Positions 22,963 to 32,031 are shown, counted from the stretch's first letter. The stretch is DNA of 38,579 nt from Coriobacteriales bacterium (GCA_031272005.1 JAISUQ010000091.1:1-38579); one strand, 5' to 3'. Program-made: numbers and translations. The notes: generated from the sequence alone by a model not told the origin.

Positions 22963-25900
22963 CTATATCTTCTCGACGTTTACCAGAAACGCCTTGTACT
23001 CGGGAATATAGCTGTTGGGGTCGCCGACATTGGGGCTGAGGTCGTTGACTGTGTCGCCGGTGGAGTAATCGCCGGTCCAGTCCCAGTGGTGGATCATACC
23101 CACCAGATGGCAGACCTCGCCGTTGACCTGCAGTGGGCGCAGACGCCGGGTGACAAAGGCGGTCAGCTGTACGTCGCCGCGGTTGTTCCAGACCCGCACC
23201 TTGTCGCCGTTGGCGATGCCTTTCTCCTCGGCCAGCTCTACACTCATCTCGATGAACTGATCGGGCATCGCCTCTACCAGCACCGGGCAGCCACGCGTCT
23301 GGGCGCCGGTCTGCCAGTGCTCGACCACCGAGTAGGTGGTGGCAGCAATCGGGAACTCGCTGCGGTCGCCCTTCTGTACCGAGGGGTGGTCGGCGAACAT
23401 GATGCAGGGCGAGTTCTGGCGGCCGTTGAGGATGTTGTCAGTGGGCGACTCCAGCGGCTCGTAGTGCTCCGGCAGCGGCATATCCTTCATGGTGGAGCAG
23501 ACGAAGCGGGCGTTTTGCTCCCAGGTCATCATGAAGGCCTTGTTGTTCGGCGGTACCGGCACCGAGGTGCCGTCGGCGGCGGTGGAGGCGGCCACGAAGT
23601 CGGGCACGTCGTTGTTGTCCCATTTCTCGCCGGTCCACTCCACGACCTTGCGGGCCGGGTTCCAGGGCTTGCCTTCCATGTCGGCCGAGGCCCGGTTGTA
23701 GAGCACGCGCCGGTTGACCGGCCAGGCATAGGCCCATTCCTGATAGAGCCCCAGGCCGCCCTTGTCCTCCAGGCTGCGCTTACCGACGTTTTGCTGCGAG
23801 GGGTCATAGCGCGCCTCGCTGTTGCCGTAGAATCCGGAGTAGATCCAGATGGCGCAGGCCGTGGTGCCGTTGGCCTGGAGATTGGCAAAGGTGGTGAGCA
23901 GTTCGCGGCTGTCCCAGTCGCCGTCGTCGCCGGGCTGCTTCTTGTAGCCGTTCAAGGCCATGGCCACGGCCCGGGGGTCGATCTGGCCGTCGATGTGGTA
24001 GTCCCACTTGACGTTGAGAATCGGCTCGGGGCAGGCCCCGCCCTCATCGGTGTAGAGGCTGGTGATCTGCTTCCAGAGCCGGTCGCAGATCTCGTAGTCC
24101 GGCAGGGCTTCATCCGCCGGGTCCAGCGCCTTGTAGCGCCACTGCAGCCAGCGGCCGGAGTTGGCGATGGTGCCGCTCTTCTCGTAGATCAGCGCCGCCG
24201 GCAGGTGGTAGACCTCGGTCTGGATCTGCGCGGGGTCCAGGTCCGGAGCCTTCCAGAAGGCGGCTGTGGCCGTCTCCACCCAGTCCACCGAGACCAGCCA
24301 GTCCAGCTTGGACATCGCCTGGCGGGCGAACTTGGCGTTGGGCGTGGAGTTCATCGGGTTCATACCCCAGGCAAAGTAGCCCTTGATTATGCCCTCGTCG
24401 ATCAGCTCGAAGGTGGAGATGGTGGTGTAGTCGCGGCTGCCGATCTTGGGCAGCCAGTCGTAGCCGTAGTCGTTGTCGGCGGTGGCATTGTCGCCGAACC
24501 ACTCCTTGAGCGCCGAGATGAAGAACTTCGGCTTGTTGACGTAATAGCCATCGCTGTAGGTCTCATGCTCCAGCCATTCGCGCAGCGTGGAGTGGCTGGC
24601 GACCGTGGGCCACTTCAGGTAGCCGGGGAAGTCGTAGACCAGCATGGCCATGTCGGTGGCACCCTGGACATTGGGCTCGCCGCGCAGGGCGTTGACGCCG
24701 CCGCCGGCCACTCCGACGTTGCCCAGCAGCAGCTGCACCAGGCTCATGATGCGGGTGTTCTGCGAGCCGTAATGGTGCTGGGTCTGGCCCAGGGCATAGA
24801 GGATGGCGCCGGACTTCTCCGGAGCACCGCTGGAGGCGTAGGTGGCATAGACCAGCTCCAGGGTCTCTCTGTCCATACCGCAGACGTTGCAGACGGTGTC
24901 GAGGTCGTAGCGGCTGTAGTGCTCCTTGAAGACGTTGAAGGAGCAGAGCGGGTCGCTCAGGGTCGCATCCTTTTTGGGTACCAGTTTGGATGGGGGAGTA
25001 AACTCGGGCACGCCCTCGCCCAGTGTGTAGGCAAAGGCCCCGCCGGTGGCGGTGTTGGGCGCCACGGTTTCCTCCGTCTGATAACCCCAGGTGGTGGTGA
25101 CGTACTTCTTATGCTCCTCGTCCCAGCCGGAGAACAGGCCGGTGGTGACGTCGAAGTTGTAGTCGGGGTTGATCAGGTAGGTGGCGTTGGTGTAGTTGAG
25201 CACGTATTCGTGCTGCCAGAGGTCGTGTTCGATGATGTAGTTGATCATCCCGCCCCAGAAGGTGATGTCGGTACCGGAGCGCATCGGGCAGTAGATGTCG
25301 GCCACGGCCGCCGTGCGCGTGAAGCGCGGGTCGACGACGATCCAGGTGGCGCCATTGTCCACAGCCGTGTGGCACCAACGGGCGCTTTCGGGGTGGTTCT
25401 CGACATTATTCGAACCGCAGGAGATGATTACATCGGCGTTCTTGAAGTCGCACCAGTGCCCCGTCATGGAGCCGCGACCAAACGTGTTCGCCAGACCGGC
25501 GACAGTAGAGCTGTGTCAAACACGCGCTTGATTATCGAGCGCGACCACCCCCAAAGAACGCATCGTCTTCAAGATCAAATAATCCTCTTCGCAATTCTGC
25601 TGACTGCCGCCCAAAGAGGCGATGGCCTCGGTGCGGTTGACGGTGACGCCATTCTCGTCCTGCTCGACGAAGGTGGCGTCGCGGGTCTCCTTGACGTGGC
25701 GGGCAATCTCCAGGATGGCCTGGTCCCAGGACAGCTGTTCCCACTCGGAGGCGCCGGGGCGGCGAACCAGTGGGTGGGTTTTGCGGTTGGGGTTGTGGAT
25801 GACTTCGCGGGTCTCCTCGGTGATGACGTTGCGCAGCTGGAACATCGAAGCGCCCTTGGCGCACAACCCACCCTGGTTGATGGGATGGTCGCTGTCGCCT

Positions 25901-26118
25901 TCCAGGTTGATCAGCTCATTATCCTGTACCGAGACAATCGTTCCACAGCCACCTGAACAGTAACAGCAGATGTTGGTGAACTCTTCGGTGTTTACCAGCC
26001 GCCAGTCCAGATCATCGGCGAAGGCCAGAGTGCTGGACTGGGTTGCCAGCCCATAGGCCATACTGGTGCCAAAAGCCAGGCCAATCGACTTGACGAAGCT
26101 TCTGCGTGTCAGATCCAT
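22963..26118 (-). CDS. fdnG: Selenocysteine-containing formate dehydrogenase, catalytic subunit (alpha)
   Basis: A single frame of 1051 residues read through an in-frame TGA at 25518-25516, giving Sec201 in the diagnostic formate dehydrogenase context NQARV-U-HSSTVAGLANTFGRGSMT. A SECIS hairpin follows. The N-terminus has a Tat signal (MDLTRRSFVKSIGLAFGTSM), so the subunit faces the outside. The [4Fe-4S] motif is C51-x2-C54-x3-C58-x27-C86. Later landmarks are CGSNNVENHPES, PRFTRTAAVADIYCPMRSGTD, YALGQTQHHYGSQN, FAWGMNPMNSTPN, the C-terminal cofactor domain, and HWDWTGDYSTGDTVNDLSP. It oxidises formate to CO2 and feeds electrons through FdnH and FdnI to menaquinone. AGGAGG precedes the ATG. 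A standard gene caller would split it into two pieces at the UGA. Confidence 0.97.
25488..25518 (-). promoter_or_regulatory. Bacterial SECIS element in fdnG
   Basis: Downstream of the Sec UGA (25518-25516), after 13 bases, is a stem TCGCC/GGCGA (25502-25498 with 25492-25488) closed by the loop GGTCT. The loop and the spacing match the apical SECIS of E. coli fdhF, which is bound by SelB. Confidence 0.93.
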
Positions 26119-26431
26119 GCTTTCCCTCCTCTACATATATTGTCAACTTCCGACATCTCTGCATAAAAAAGTAGCACAAACCAGGCTTTGTGGGAGAGAA
26201 TGTGCACGTTTTTCCCTGCCAGCGGTAAATCTGGCGGCAGACTGATTGCCAGTGTTGGGCTTGGTTTGCCTGTTGATTGGGCTTTGTCCGAGTTCTGCTG
26301 GTGCAGGATGTCCGTTCGTCCAGTTGGACGGTTAATGATAACTGCCAATCAGTCTGGTTATCGTTAGAATAGAGTAAGGATATAGCCAGTGCGGGCAGGT
26401 TCCAAAAGGTTGCGGGGAGCGGTTCCTTAAG
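26119..26431. promoter_or_regulatory. Divergent regulatory region between fdn and selenium operons
   Basis: A 313-base gap serving both operons. On the plus strand, a -35-like CTGCCA (26342-26347) and -10 TAGAAT (26365-26370) have 17-base spacing. An inverted repeat TAATGATAAC (26333-26342) and GTTATCGTTA (26357-26366, one mismatch) brackets them. A further palindrome, CGTCCAGTTGGACG, is at about 26317-26330. On the minus strand AGGAGG precedes fdnG, but I could not pick a convincing promoter. No gene is supported here. Confidence 0.6.
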
Positions 26432-27589
26432 ATGATCTATTTCGACAACGCGGCGACAACGCTGGCCAAACCACCTGGAGTGCTGACGGCTGTGCAGCAG
26501 GCCCTGGGCAGTTTTGGCGCTGCCGGACGGGGTGCGCATACGGCATCTCTGGCAGCCGGGCGGGCGATATATAAGGCTCGGGAGCGGGTGGCCTGGCTGT
26601 TGGGGGCCCCCAGTCCCCAGCGGGTGGCTTTTTGCGCCAATGCCACCGAGGCGCTGAATATCGTGCTCAGCTCACTGGCGCGGCCGGGCAGTCATGCTCT
26701 GACCACCGCAGCTGCGCATAACTCCATTCTGCGGCCACTTTATCGGCAGGCTGAGCGAGGCGCCCGGATGTCGATTCTGCCGGTGGCAGCGGACGGCTCG
26801 ATAGACTACGCAGCCTTTGCCGATTTGTTTGAAGCTGATACCAACCTGGCGGTGGTGACGCATAATTCCAATGTCACCGGTGATGTTTACGACATCGCCC
26901 GGATGGCCGAAATCTGTCATGCCCATGGTGCACTGCTGGCTGTGGACGCCGCCCAGACTGCCGGCATATTGCCTCTGGATATGGCGGAGATGGGCATCGA
27001 CATCCTGGTCTTTACCGGGCACAAGGGGTTGTATGGCATTCAGGGCACCGGGGGCCTGTGCCTGGCTGAAGGGGTGGAACTGGAGCCATTGGTGGTTGGC
27101 GGCTCGGGCCTGCACAGCTTTGATCATCAGCATCCCACGCTGATGCCGGAGCGGCTGGAGGCCGGAACAGCCAACGCCCATGGGTTGGCGGCGCTGGCTG
27201 CCGGCTGCGACTACCTGATTGAAGTTGGCGTGGCCGAGGTGCGCAGTCAGTCCCTGGTATTGGCCCGCCACTTCGAGGCCGGGGCCCGGCGCATCCCGGG
27301 AGTGCGAATATACGGCGGCCAGGCTGATGTACAGCGCAGTCCGATCGTGGCCCTGAATGTCGGCTCGGAGGACTCAGCCGCCATCAGCGACCGCCTGGAT
27401 ATGGAGTACGGCATCTGCACCCGACCCGGCGTGCACTGCGCGCCGCTGATGCACGAGGCTTTGGGCACAGCTGAGCAGGGAGCAGTGCGCTTCAGCTTCT
27501 CGCATCTCAATACTGTAGCGGAAGTAGACAAGGCACTTGCGGCTCTGGAGCAGGTCAGCCAGACGAGGAAGAGATCCAGATGCAGCTGA
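26432..27589 (+). CDS. Cysteine desulfurase-family protein (TIGR01977 type), first gene of the selenium operon
   Basis: A 385-residue class V PLP aminotransferase-fold protein of the SufS/Csd side. Sites: MIYFDNAATTLAKP, the AAHNSI histidine, DAAQTAG, the PLP lysine in FTGHKGLYGIQGTGGL, LEAGTANAHG and the catalytic cysteine in TRPGVHCAPLMHEALGT. The subfamily TIGR01977 is repeatedly found beside selenium genes and is thought to mobilise sulfur or selenium, but a proven role is not known to me. It begins the eight-gene selenium operon and overlaps the next gene by 10 bases. Its ribosome site is weak: GGGGAG about 12 bases before the ATG. It is distinct in sequence from the NifS-type enzyme in the fdn operon. 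Confidence 0.9.
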   Translation: MIYFDNAATTLAKPPGVLTAVQQALGSFGAAGRGAHTASLAAGRAIYKARERVAWLLGAPSPQRVAFCANATEALNIVLSSLARPGSHALTTAAAHNSILRPLYRQAERGARMSILPVAADGSIDYAAFADLFEADTNLAVVTHNSNVTGDVYDIARMAEICHAHGALLAVDAAQTAGILPLDMAEMGIDILVFTGHKGLYGIQGTGGLCLAEGVELEPLVVGGSGLHSFDHQHPTLMPERLEAGTANAHGLAALAAGCDYLIEVGVAEVRSQSLVLARHFEAGARRIPGVRIYGGQADVQRSPIVALNVGSEDSAAISDRLDMEYGICTRPGVHCAPLMHEALGTAEQGAVRFSFSHLNTVAEVDKALAALEQVSQTRKRSRCS

Positions 27590-27804
27590 TTGTGACCTTT
27601 GCCTCCACCGCTGCCGCCATGGCCATGGAAGCATACTGCCGCAGCGCCGGTGTGCCCGGACGCATCATCCCGGTGCCGACGCAGATCTCGGCCGGCTGCG
27701 GCCTGGCCTGGAGTGCTCCTTTGGATAGCAAGCTCGTAATCGAGCAAGCGTTGCTGGACTGCCAGCTGGCAGCGGTTGGCCTGCACGAATTGGAACTGCC
27801 ATGA
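27580..27804 (+). CDS. DUF3343 protein, putative selenium/sulfur carrier
   Basis: A 74-residue protein: MQLIVTFASTAAAMAMEAYCRSAGVPGRIIPVPTQISAGCGLAW. The pattern of an early beta strand, then GRIIPVP and the SAGCGLAW cysteine fits DUF3343, which is described as a putative Se/S carrier and often accompanies YedF and SelD. The cysteine in AGCGL is the obvious candidate to hold a persulfide or selenosulfide delivered by the desulfurase upstream. The start has GAGGAAGAG upstream. It overlaps the desulfurase by 10 bases and the activase by 4 (ATGA), so translation is coupled on both sides. Confidence 0.85.
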   Translation: MQLIVTFASTAAAMAMEAYCRSAGVPGRIIPVPTQISAGCGLAWSAPLDSKLVIEQALLDCQLAAVGLHELELP

Positions 27805-28808
27805 AGCCCCATACCGCACCTGGCCAGTTGGGCCAGATTGGTTTATCGGCCGCAGTGCAGCCAGCGGCTTCGGAGGCCGCACCGCAGCTTGGGCGGCCAG
27901 CCGCGCCAGCTTCGCCAATCGCGCCAATCGCGCCAACCGCGCCAACCGCGACTGGCCAATATCGCATCGGAATCGACATCGGCTCCACCGTCGCCAAGGC
28001 GGCAGTTCTCGATGCAACCGGCGAGCTTATCCACACCTTATCGCTGCCCACCGGCTACAGCAGCGTAGATGCGGCTGAACGCCTGGCCGCTGCCCTGGCG
28101 GCGGACGGCTTTGCGGTCGGCGAATTGCCGGTGCTGGCTACCGGATATGGTCGCATCTCCGTGCCCTGGGCCAGTGCCGTGGCTACCGAGATCACCTGTC
28201 ATGGGCGCGGCGCGGCCTGGCTGTTTGGCCCGGACGGTGTGGTGCTCGACATCGGCGGGCAGGACACCAAGGTCATCTGTCTGGCTGCGGGCAAGGTGCG
28301 CCGCTTCCTGATGAACGACAAGTGCTCTGCGGGCACCGGGCGGTTTCTGGACATCATGGCCGATCGTCTGGGCCTGAGCCCGGATGGGCTGGCGGAGCTG
28401 GCCGCCACAGGTCGGCCTGCCGCCATCTCCTCGATGTGCACGGTCTTTGCCGAGTCTGAAGTGATTTCGCTGATTGGCCAGGGCACGCCGCGCGCTGATA
28501 TCGCCTGTGGCCTGGTGGAGTCGGTGGTTACCAAGGTGGCTTCGCTGGCGGCGCAGATGCCGGGGGATGTCTATTACCTCACCGGAGGCTTATGCGAGAA
28601 CAGCTATATGCTACAGCGTCTATCGGTGCAGTTGGGTACAGAAGTGCAGTCTGTGCCACTGGCACGTTATGCCGGTGCCATCGGCGCAGCTTTACTTATT
28701 GATACCGGTCAAATAACAGATAATGCCGAATTGGGAGCAGATCAGCTGGTAGCGGGTCAGAAAGCGCATCAGCGGTCGAACGCAGAGAAAGCAGGAGGTT
28801 CATGGTAA
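27801..28808 (+). CDS. ATPase activase of the 2-hydroxyacyl-CoA dehydratase/DCCP type
   Basis: A 335-residue ASKHA-fold ATPase (BadF/HgdC family). Motifs: RIGIDIGSTVAKAAVLD (phosphate 1) after residue 55, VLDIGGQDTKVI (phosphate 2), and YYLTGGLCENSYML (adenosine). The two cysteines that bridge a [4Fe-4S] cluster across the homodimer are in MNDKCSAGTGRF and AISSMCTVFAESEV. Such activases hydrolyse ATP to push one electron at very low potential into a partner, here surely the double-cubane reductase that overlaps it by 7 bases. The first 55 residues (AAVQPAASEAAPQLGRPAAPASPIAPIAPTAPTA) are a low-complexity Ala/Pro leader not seen in classical HgdC; part is coded by a 9-bp tandem repeat. E. coli YjiL is a relative. 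Confidence 0.92.
   Translation: MKPHTAPGQLGQIGLSAAVQPAASEAAPQLGRPAAPASPIAPIAPTAPTATGQYRIGIDIGSTVAKAAVLDATGELIHTLSLPTGYSSVDAAERLAAALAADGFAVGELPVLATGYGRISVPWASAVATEITCHGRGAAWLFGPDGVVLDIGGQDTKVICLAAGKVRRFLMNDKCSAGTGRFLDIMADRLGLSPDGLAELAATGRPAAISSMCTVFAESEVISLIGQGTPRADIACGLVESVVTKVASLAAQMPGDVYYLTGGLCENSYMLQRLSVQLGTEVQSVPLARYAGAIGAALLIDTGQITDNAELGADQLVAGQKAHQRSNAEKAGGSW
27913..27948 (+). repeat. Four 9-bp tandem repeats in the activase leader
   Basis: CGCCAA(T/C)CG is repeated four times end to end and codes for the IAPIAPTAPT stretch. The unit is a multiple of three, so copy-number change alters only leader length. Confidence 0.85.
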
Positions 28809-30010
28809 CGCAAACAACAGTCAGCAGTCCAAAAGCGGCAACAGCGGCATCGGCGGCAACAGCCCTGCCCGATCATTTCGAGGCCTTTGCCGACGCCCGC
28901 AAGCTGAGTTTCATCAAGGCCAAGGAGTTCAAGGAGTCCGGCGGGCGCCTGGCTGGCTACCTCTGCTCCTTCGCACCCCTGGAGGCCCTGGACGCCGGCG
29001 GTCTGGCGGCGGTGGGGCTGTGTGGCACCAGCAACGAGACGGTCCCCGACGCCGAGACCGTACTGCCCAAGAACCTCTGCCCGCTGATCAAGAGCACCTA
29101 CGGCTTCGCCCTGACTCAGAAGTGCCCCTTTACCTACTTCTCCGACATCATCATCGGTGAGACCACCTGCGACGGCAAGAAGAAGATGTACGAGTTGCTG
29201 GCCGACCTCAAGCCGGTTTACGTGCTGCAACTGCCCCAGGGACAGCAGCGGCCTTACGCTGCCGAAATCTGGAAGAAGGAGCTGGAGCTGTTCATCGCCG
29301 AAATCGAGCAACGCTTTGCCGTGCAGATCGACGATGCCGCACTGCGCCAGGCGGCAACCCGGCGCAACCGCCTGCGCCAGGCCCTGGTTGAGCTGTATGC
29401 CCTGCAGCAGGCCACACCGCCGATGATGTCGGGCGTGGAGATCATGACAACCATCCTCCAGGGCGCCTTCAGCTTCGATATCGAAGAATATACGGAGAAG
29501 CTGCAGGCTCTGGTGGCGGAGAAACGCGCCGCCTACGCCGCCGGCCAGCGCCCTGTAGCGGCCAGCGCCAGGCGGATTCTGCTGACGGGCTGCCCCTCCG
29601 GCGGCCTGGTGCAGAAGGTCGGCATGGCCATTGAGGAGAACGGCGGCGTGATAGTCTGCCTGGATGACTGCATGGGTGAGCGCACCAACAGATTGATGGT
29701 CGACGACCAGGCTGAGGACATCTGTCAGGCCATCTCCGACCGCTACCTGGAAATCCACTGCGCGGTGATGTCGCCCAACGCCACCCGACAGGATAATCTG
29801 CTGGAGTTGATCAAGCGCTACCAGGTGGACGGCGTGATTGAGCTGGTGCTGCAGGCCTGCCACCCCTTCAATATCGAGTCCGCGCACATCTCCACATTGC
29901 TGGAGCAGCATGACATACCTTACATGAAGCTGGAGACCGATTATTCGCCCAGCGACAGCGGCCAGCTGCAGACCCGTATCGCAGCGTTTATCGAGACCCT
30001 GGCCCAGTAG
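28802..30010 (+). CDS. Double-cubane-cluster anaerobic reductase (YjiM/DCCP type)
   Basis: A 402-residue protein of the 2-hydroxyacyl-CoA dehydratase D-component superfamily, closest in sequence to the E. coli YjiM group. The shared blocks are LCGTSNETVPDAETVLPKNLCPLIKSTYGF, KCPFTYFSDIIIGETTCDGKKKMYE, ILLTGCPSGG and LQACHPFNIES. Cysteines C93, C108 and C123 fall in those blocks and are likely cluster ligands. DCCP from Carboxydothermus carries an [8Fe-9S] double-cubane cluster and, driven by its ATPase, reduces small compounds such as acetylene and hydrazine. The physiological substrate is unknown. It is not expected to be a true acyl-CoA dehydratase because only one such subunit is present. 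SD AGGAGG lies in the end of the activase gene. Confidence 0.9.
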   Translation: MVTQTTVSSPKAATAASAATALPDHFEAFADARKLSFIKAKEFKESGGRLAGYLCSFAPLEALDAGGLAAVGLCGTSNETVPDAETVLPKNLCPLIKSTYGFALTQKCPFTYFSDIIIGETTCDGKKKMYELLADLKPVYVLQLPQGQQRPYAAEIWKKELELFIAEIEQRFAVQIDDAALRQAATRRNRLRQALVELYALQQATPPMMSGVEIMTTILQGAFSFDIEEYTEKLQALVAEKRAAYAAGQRPVAASARRILLTGCPSGGLVQKVGMAIEENGGVIVCLDDCMGERTNRLMVDDQAEDICQAISDRYLEIHCAVMSPNATRQDNLLELIKRYQVDGVIELVLQACHPFNIESAHISTLLEQHDIPYMKLETDYSPSDSGQLQTRIAAFIETLAQ

Positions 30011-30099
30011 CTGTCGCCAGACGGCAATGATAAGCCGACGGCAATGGAAGGCCGCGGGAAGGAAGCAGAAAGCGACAGCAAGCGACAGGAGGAAAGACG

Positions 30100-30813
30100 A
30101 TGGAGAGAATTGATGCAGTTGGCCTGGCTTGTCCCAAGCCGGTGATGCTGGCCAAGGCGGCCATCGACGCCGGGGCTGGGGAGTTGGAAGTGGCGGTGGA
30201 TAACCAGACCGCGACCGAGAATTTGAGCAACCTGGCCCGACGCCTGGGCTACACCGCTGAGGTGACAGAGCCGGAGCCGGAGCGGTTCTTGGTGACGTTG
30301 GCGCGCAATGGTGAGGCTGCCGGCGCAGCAGCGCCCGCCGCCACCGCCATCGCCGCCGAACCCGCGCCCACCGCCGCCGCCGCCCCTACCGCCGCACCCA
30401 CCACCGCCGCCGCCCCTACCGCCGCGCCCACCACCGCGCCCGCGCCCGGGCTTGCGCAGGTGCAACCTGGCCTCGGCAGCCACGTGGTGTTCGTCGGCAA
30501 GCGCTGCGTCGGCGCCGGGGATGAGCAGCTGGGCTACAACCTGCTGAAGATGGCCATCTATGTGCTGGCGGCCGCCGACGAGGCGCCGGCGGCGCTGCTG
30601 TTCATGAACGACGGCGTCAAGCTGCCCGCCGGCGACGACGAAGATGTCCTCAACGACCTGCGCAAACTGGTGGAGCGGGGCAGCGAGGTGCTGGTCTGCG
30701 GCACCTGCCTGAACCACTACGGCCTGGCCGAGGGCCTCAAGGTCGGCACAGTCAGTAATATGTACGACATCCTGGGGCGGATGCAGCAAGCCTCCCAGAC
30801 CATCACGCTTTAG
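30100..30813 (+). CDS. yedF: Selenium-metabolism protein YedF
   Basis: A 237-residue two-domain protein. The N-terminal TusA-like domain has the CPxP motif (VGLACPKPVML, C11), the acceptor cysteine in this fold. The C-terminal DsrE-like domain has FMNDGVKLPAGDDEDVLNDLRKLVERGSEVLVCGTCLNHYGL. This arrangement is the YedF family (TIGR03527) found in selD-containing genomes. It probably relays selenium to SelD, encoded 11 bases downstream. The linker between domains is a long Ala/Pro/Thr run coded by a GC-rich tandem repeat (30370-30432). An 89-base gap separates it from the reductase gene, the first real gap in the operon, and CAGGAGGAAAG precedes its ATG. Confidence 0.92.
   Translation: MERIDAVGLACPKPVMLAKAAIDAGAGELEVAVDNQTATENLSNLARRLGYTAEVTEPEPERFLVTLARNGEAAGAAAPAATAIAAEPAPTAAAAPTAAPTTAAAPTAAPTTAPAPGLAQVQPGLGSHVVFVGKRCVGAGDEQLGYNLLKMAIYVLAAADEAPAALLFMNDGVKLPAGDDEDVLNDLRKLVERGSEVLVCGTCLNHYGLAEGLKVGTVSNMYDILGRMQQASQTITL
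30370..30432 (+). repeat. Tandem repeat coding the YedF linker
   Basis: Two units of 33 and 30 bp, differing by one GCC and one base, code for repeated TAAAPTAAPT residues between the TusA-like and DsrE-like domains. Both lengths keep the frame. Confidence 0.85.
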
Positions 30814-30824
30814 AAAGGCAGGAG

Positions 30825-31937
30825 ATGAGCAGAGAAGAGCGGCTGCGGCTGACAGCCCATACTTCCAAGGGTGGTTGAGCCGCCAAGTGGGCTCCGGGCG
30901 AGCTTATGGCCATATTAGCAAGCATTGCTCCGCAGCCTGAGGCTGGAAAAACGCCCCCGCAATCGGCCATGTGCCCCGACCCTAATCTGCTGTTGGGCTA
31001 CGACACCAGCGACGACGCCGCCGTCTACCGGCTCAGCGACGAGCTGGCCGCCGTGCTGACAGTGGACTTCTTCACGCCGATGGTCGACGATCCCTACATC
31101 TTCGGACGCATCGCCGCCGCCAATGCCTTAAGCGACATCTACGCCATGGGCGCCCGGCCGGTGGCTGCCCTCAATCTGCTGGCTTTTCCGCCGGCGCTGG
31201 GGGCAGCGGCGGCAGCCGATGTGTTGCGCGGCGGGCGCGACGCCGTAGCCCAGGCCGGTGCCAGCGTAGCCGGCGGGCACACCATCGAGGACGACGAACC
31301 CAAGTACGGGCTGGCAGTGATGGGCCTGGTGCATCCGGAGCGCATCATGCTCAACTCCGGCGCCCAGGCCGGTGACGTGCTCTACTACACCAAACCTCTG
31401 GGTATCGGCATCATCATGGCGGCGCTCAAGGCCGGGTTGCAGGATGAGCAGGGTGCCGCCGCCGTGCTGGAGGCGATGATGACGCTCAATGACCACGCCG
31501 CCACGGCGATGCTGGCCGCCGGAGCCCACGCTGCCACCGACGTCACCGGCTTCGGCCTGGTGGGGCACCTGCATGAGTTGCTGGCCGCCAGCGGTCAGGC
31601 CGCCATTCTCCACAGCAGCGCTCTGCCGACCTTCGATGGCGTGCTGGAGTGCTCGGCAGCCTTCTGCCGCCCGGGCAAGAGCTTCGAGATCATCAACTGG
31701 GCTGAGCCCTTCCTGACGCGGGCCATCGCCGACGATGACTGCTATGAGAACCTGCTGGGAGTCATCTGCGATCCCCAGACCAGCGGCGGGCTGCTGGTGG
31801 CCTTGGCGCCGCAACAGCAGCAGCTGTTCGTCAGGACCTTTGCGGAGCTGGCAGGTTATCAGCCCTGGAAGATTGGCGAGGTCATCTCCGGACAGCCAGG
31901 TCAGATAATCCTGGCGCAGCAGGCCGGGGAGCAGTGA
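30825..31937 (+). CDS. selD: Selenophosphate synthase, itself a selenoprotein
   Basis: SelD makes selenophosphate from selenide and ATP. The real frame starts at the ATG at 30825 (AAAGG 6 bases upstream) and reads through TGA at 30876-30878: LTAHTSKGG-U18-AAKWAPGELMAI. Sec18 and Lys21 fit the catalytic Cys/Sec-x-x-Lys site of SelD. Further motifs: GYDTSDDAAVYRL, TVDFFTPMVDDPYIFGRIAAANALSDIYAMGA, AGGHTIEDDEPKYG, DVTGFGLVGHLHEL and DPQTSGGLLVA. The product is 370 residues. The later ATG at 30906 would give a protein lacking the catalytic residue and the flexible N-terminal segment, so that start is rejected. The gene follows yedF by 11 bases, and a candidate SECIS follows the UGA. Confidence 0.95.
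30876..30904 (+). promoter_or_regulatory. Probable SECIS element in selD
   Basis: After the UGA (30876-30878) and 11 bases, GGCTC (30890-30894) pairs with GAGCT (30900-30904, one G-T) around the loop CGGGC. Position and a G-rich loop fit a bacterial SECIS, but the stem is short and the loop differs from the GGTCT of fdnG. Confidence 0.65.
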
Positions 31938-32031
31938 GAGCAGGCCTGTGCGGCGTGCCTCTGCGGGTACTGAATGCAAGCATCAACAGGTACACAGCAG
32001 TAATGCTACTGCAGGACGGGGAGAGAAACGG

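Noticed and set aside
25516..25518. TGA as a true stop splitting fdnG into two genes
   Set aside because: The protein context (ARV-U-HSSTVAGL), the downstream GGTCT-loop SECIS and the presence of selC/A/B/D show that it codes for Sec.
22945..25956. A 1003-residue open frame on the plus strand
   Set aside because: It lies antisense to fdnG, whose protein matches formate dehydrogenase throughout; the plus-strand product is a codon-bias shadow with no domain.
28802..30010. True 2-hydroxyglutaryl-CoA dehydratase subunit
   Set aside because: Only one D-component-type subunit is present, with no second dehydratase subunit or CoA-transferase, and the sequence blocks match the YjiM/double-cubane group.
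30906..31937. SelD starting at the ATG at 30906
   Set aside because: This would remove the catalytic Sec18 and Lys21; the upstream frame through the UGA matches SelD.
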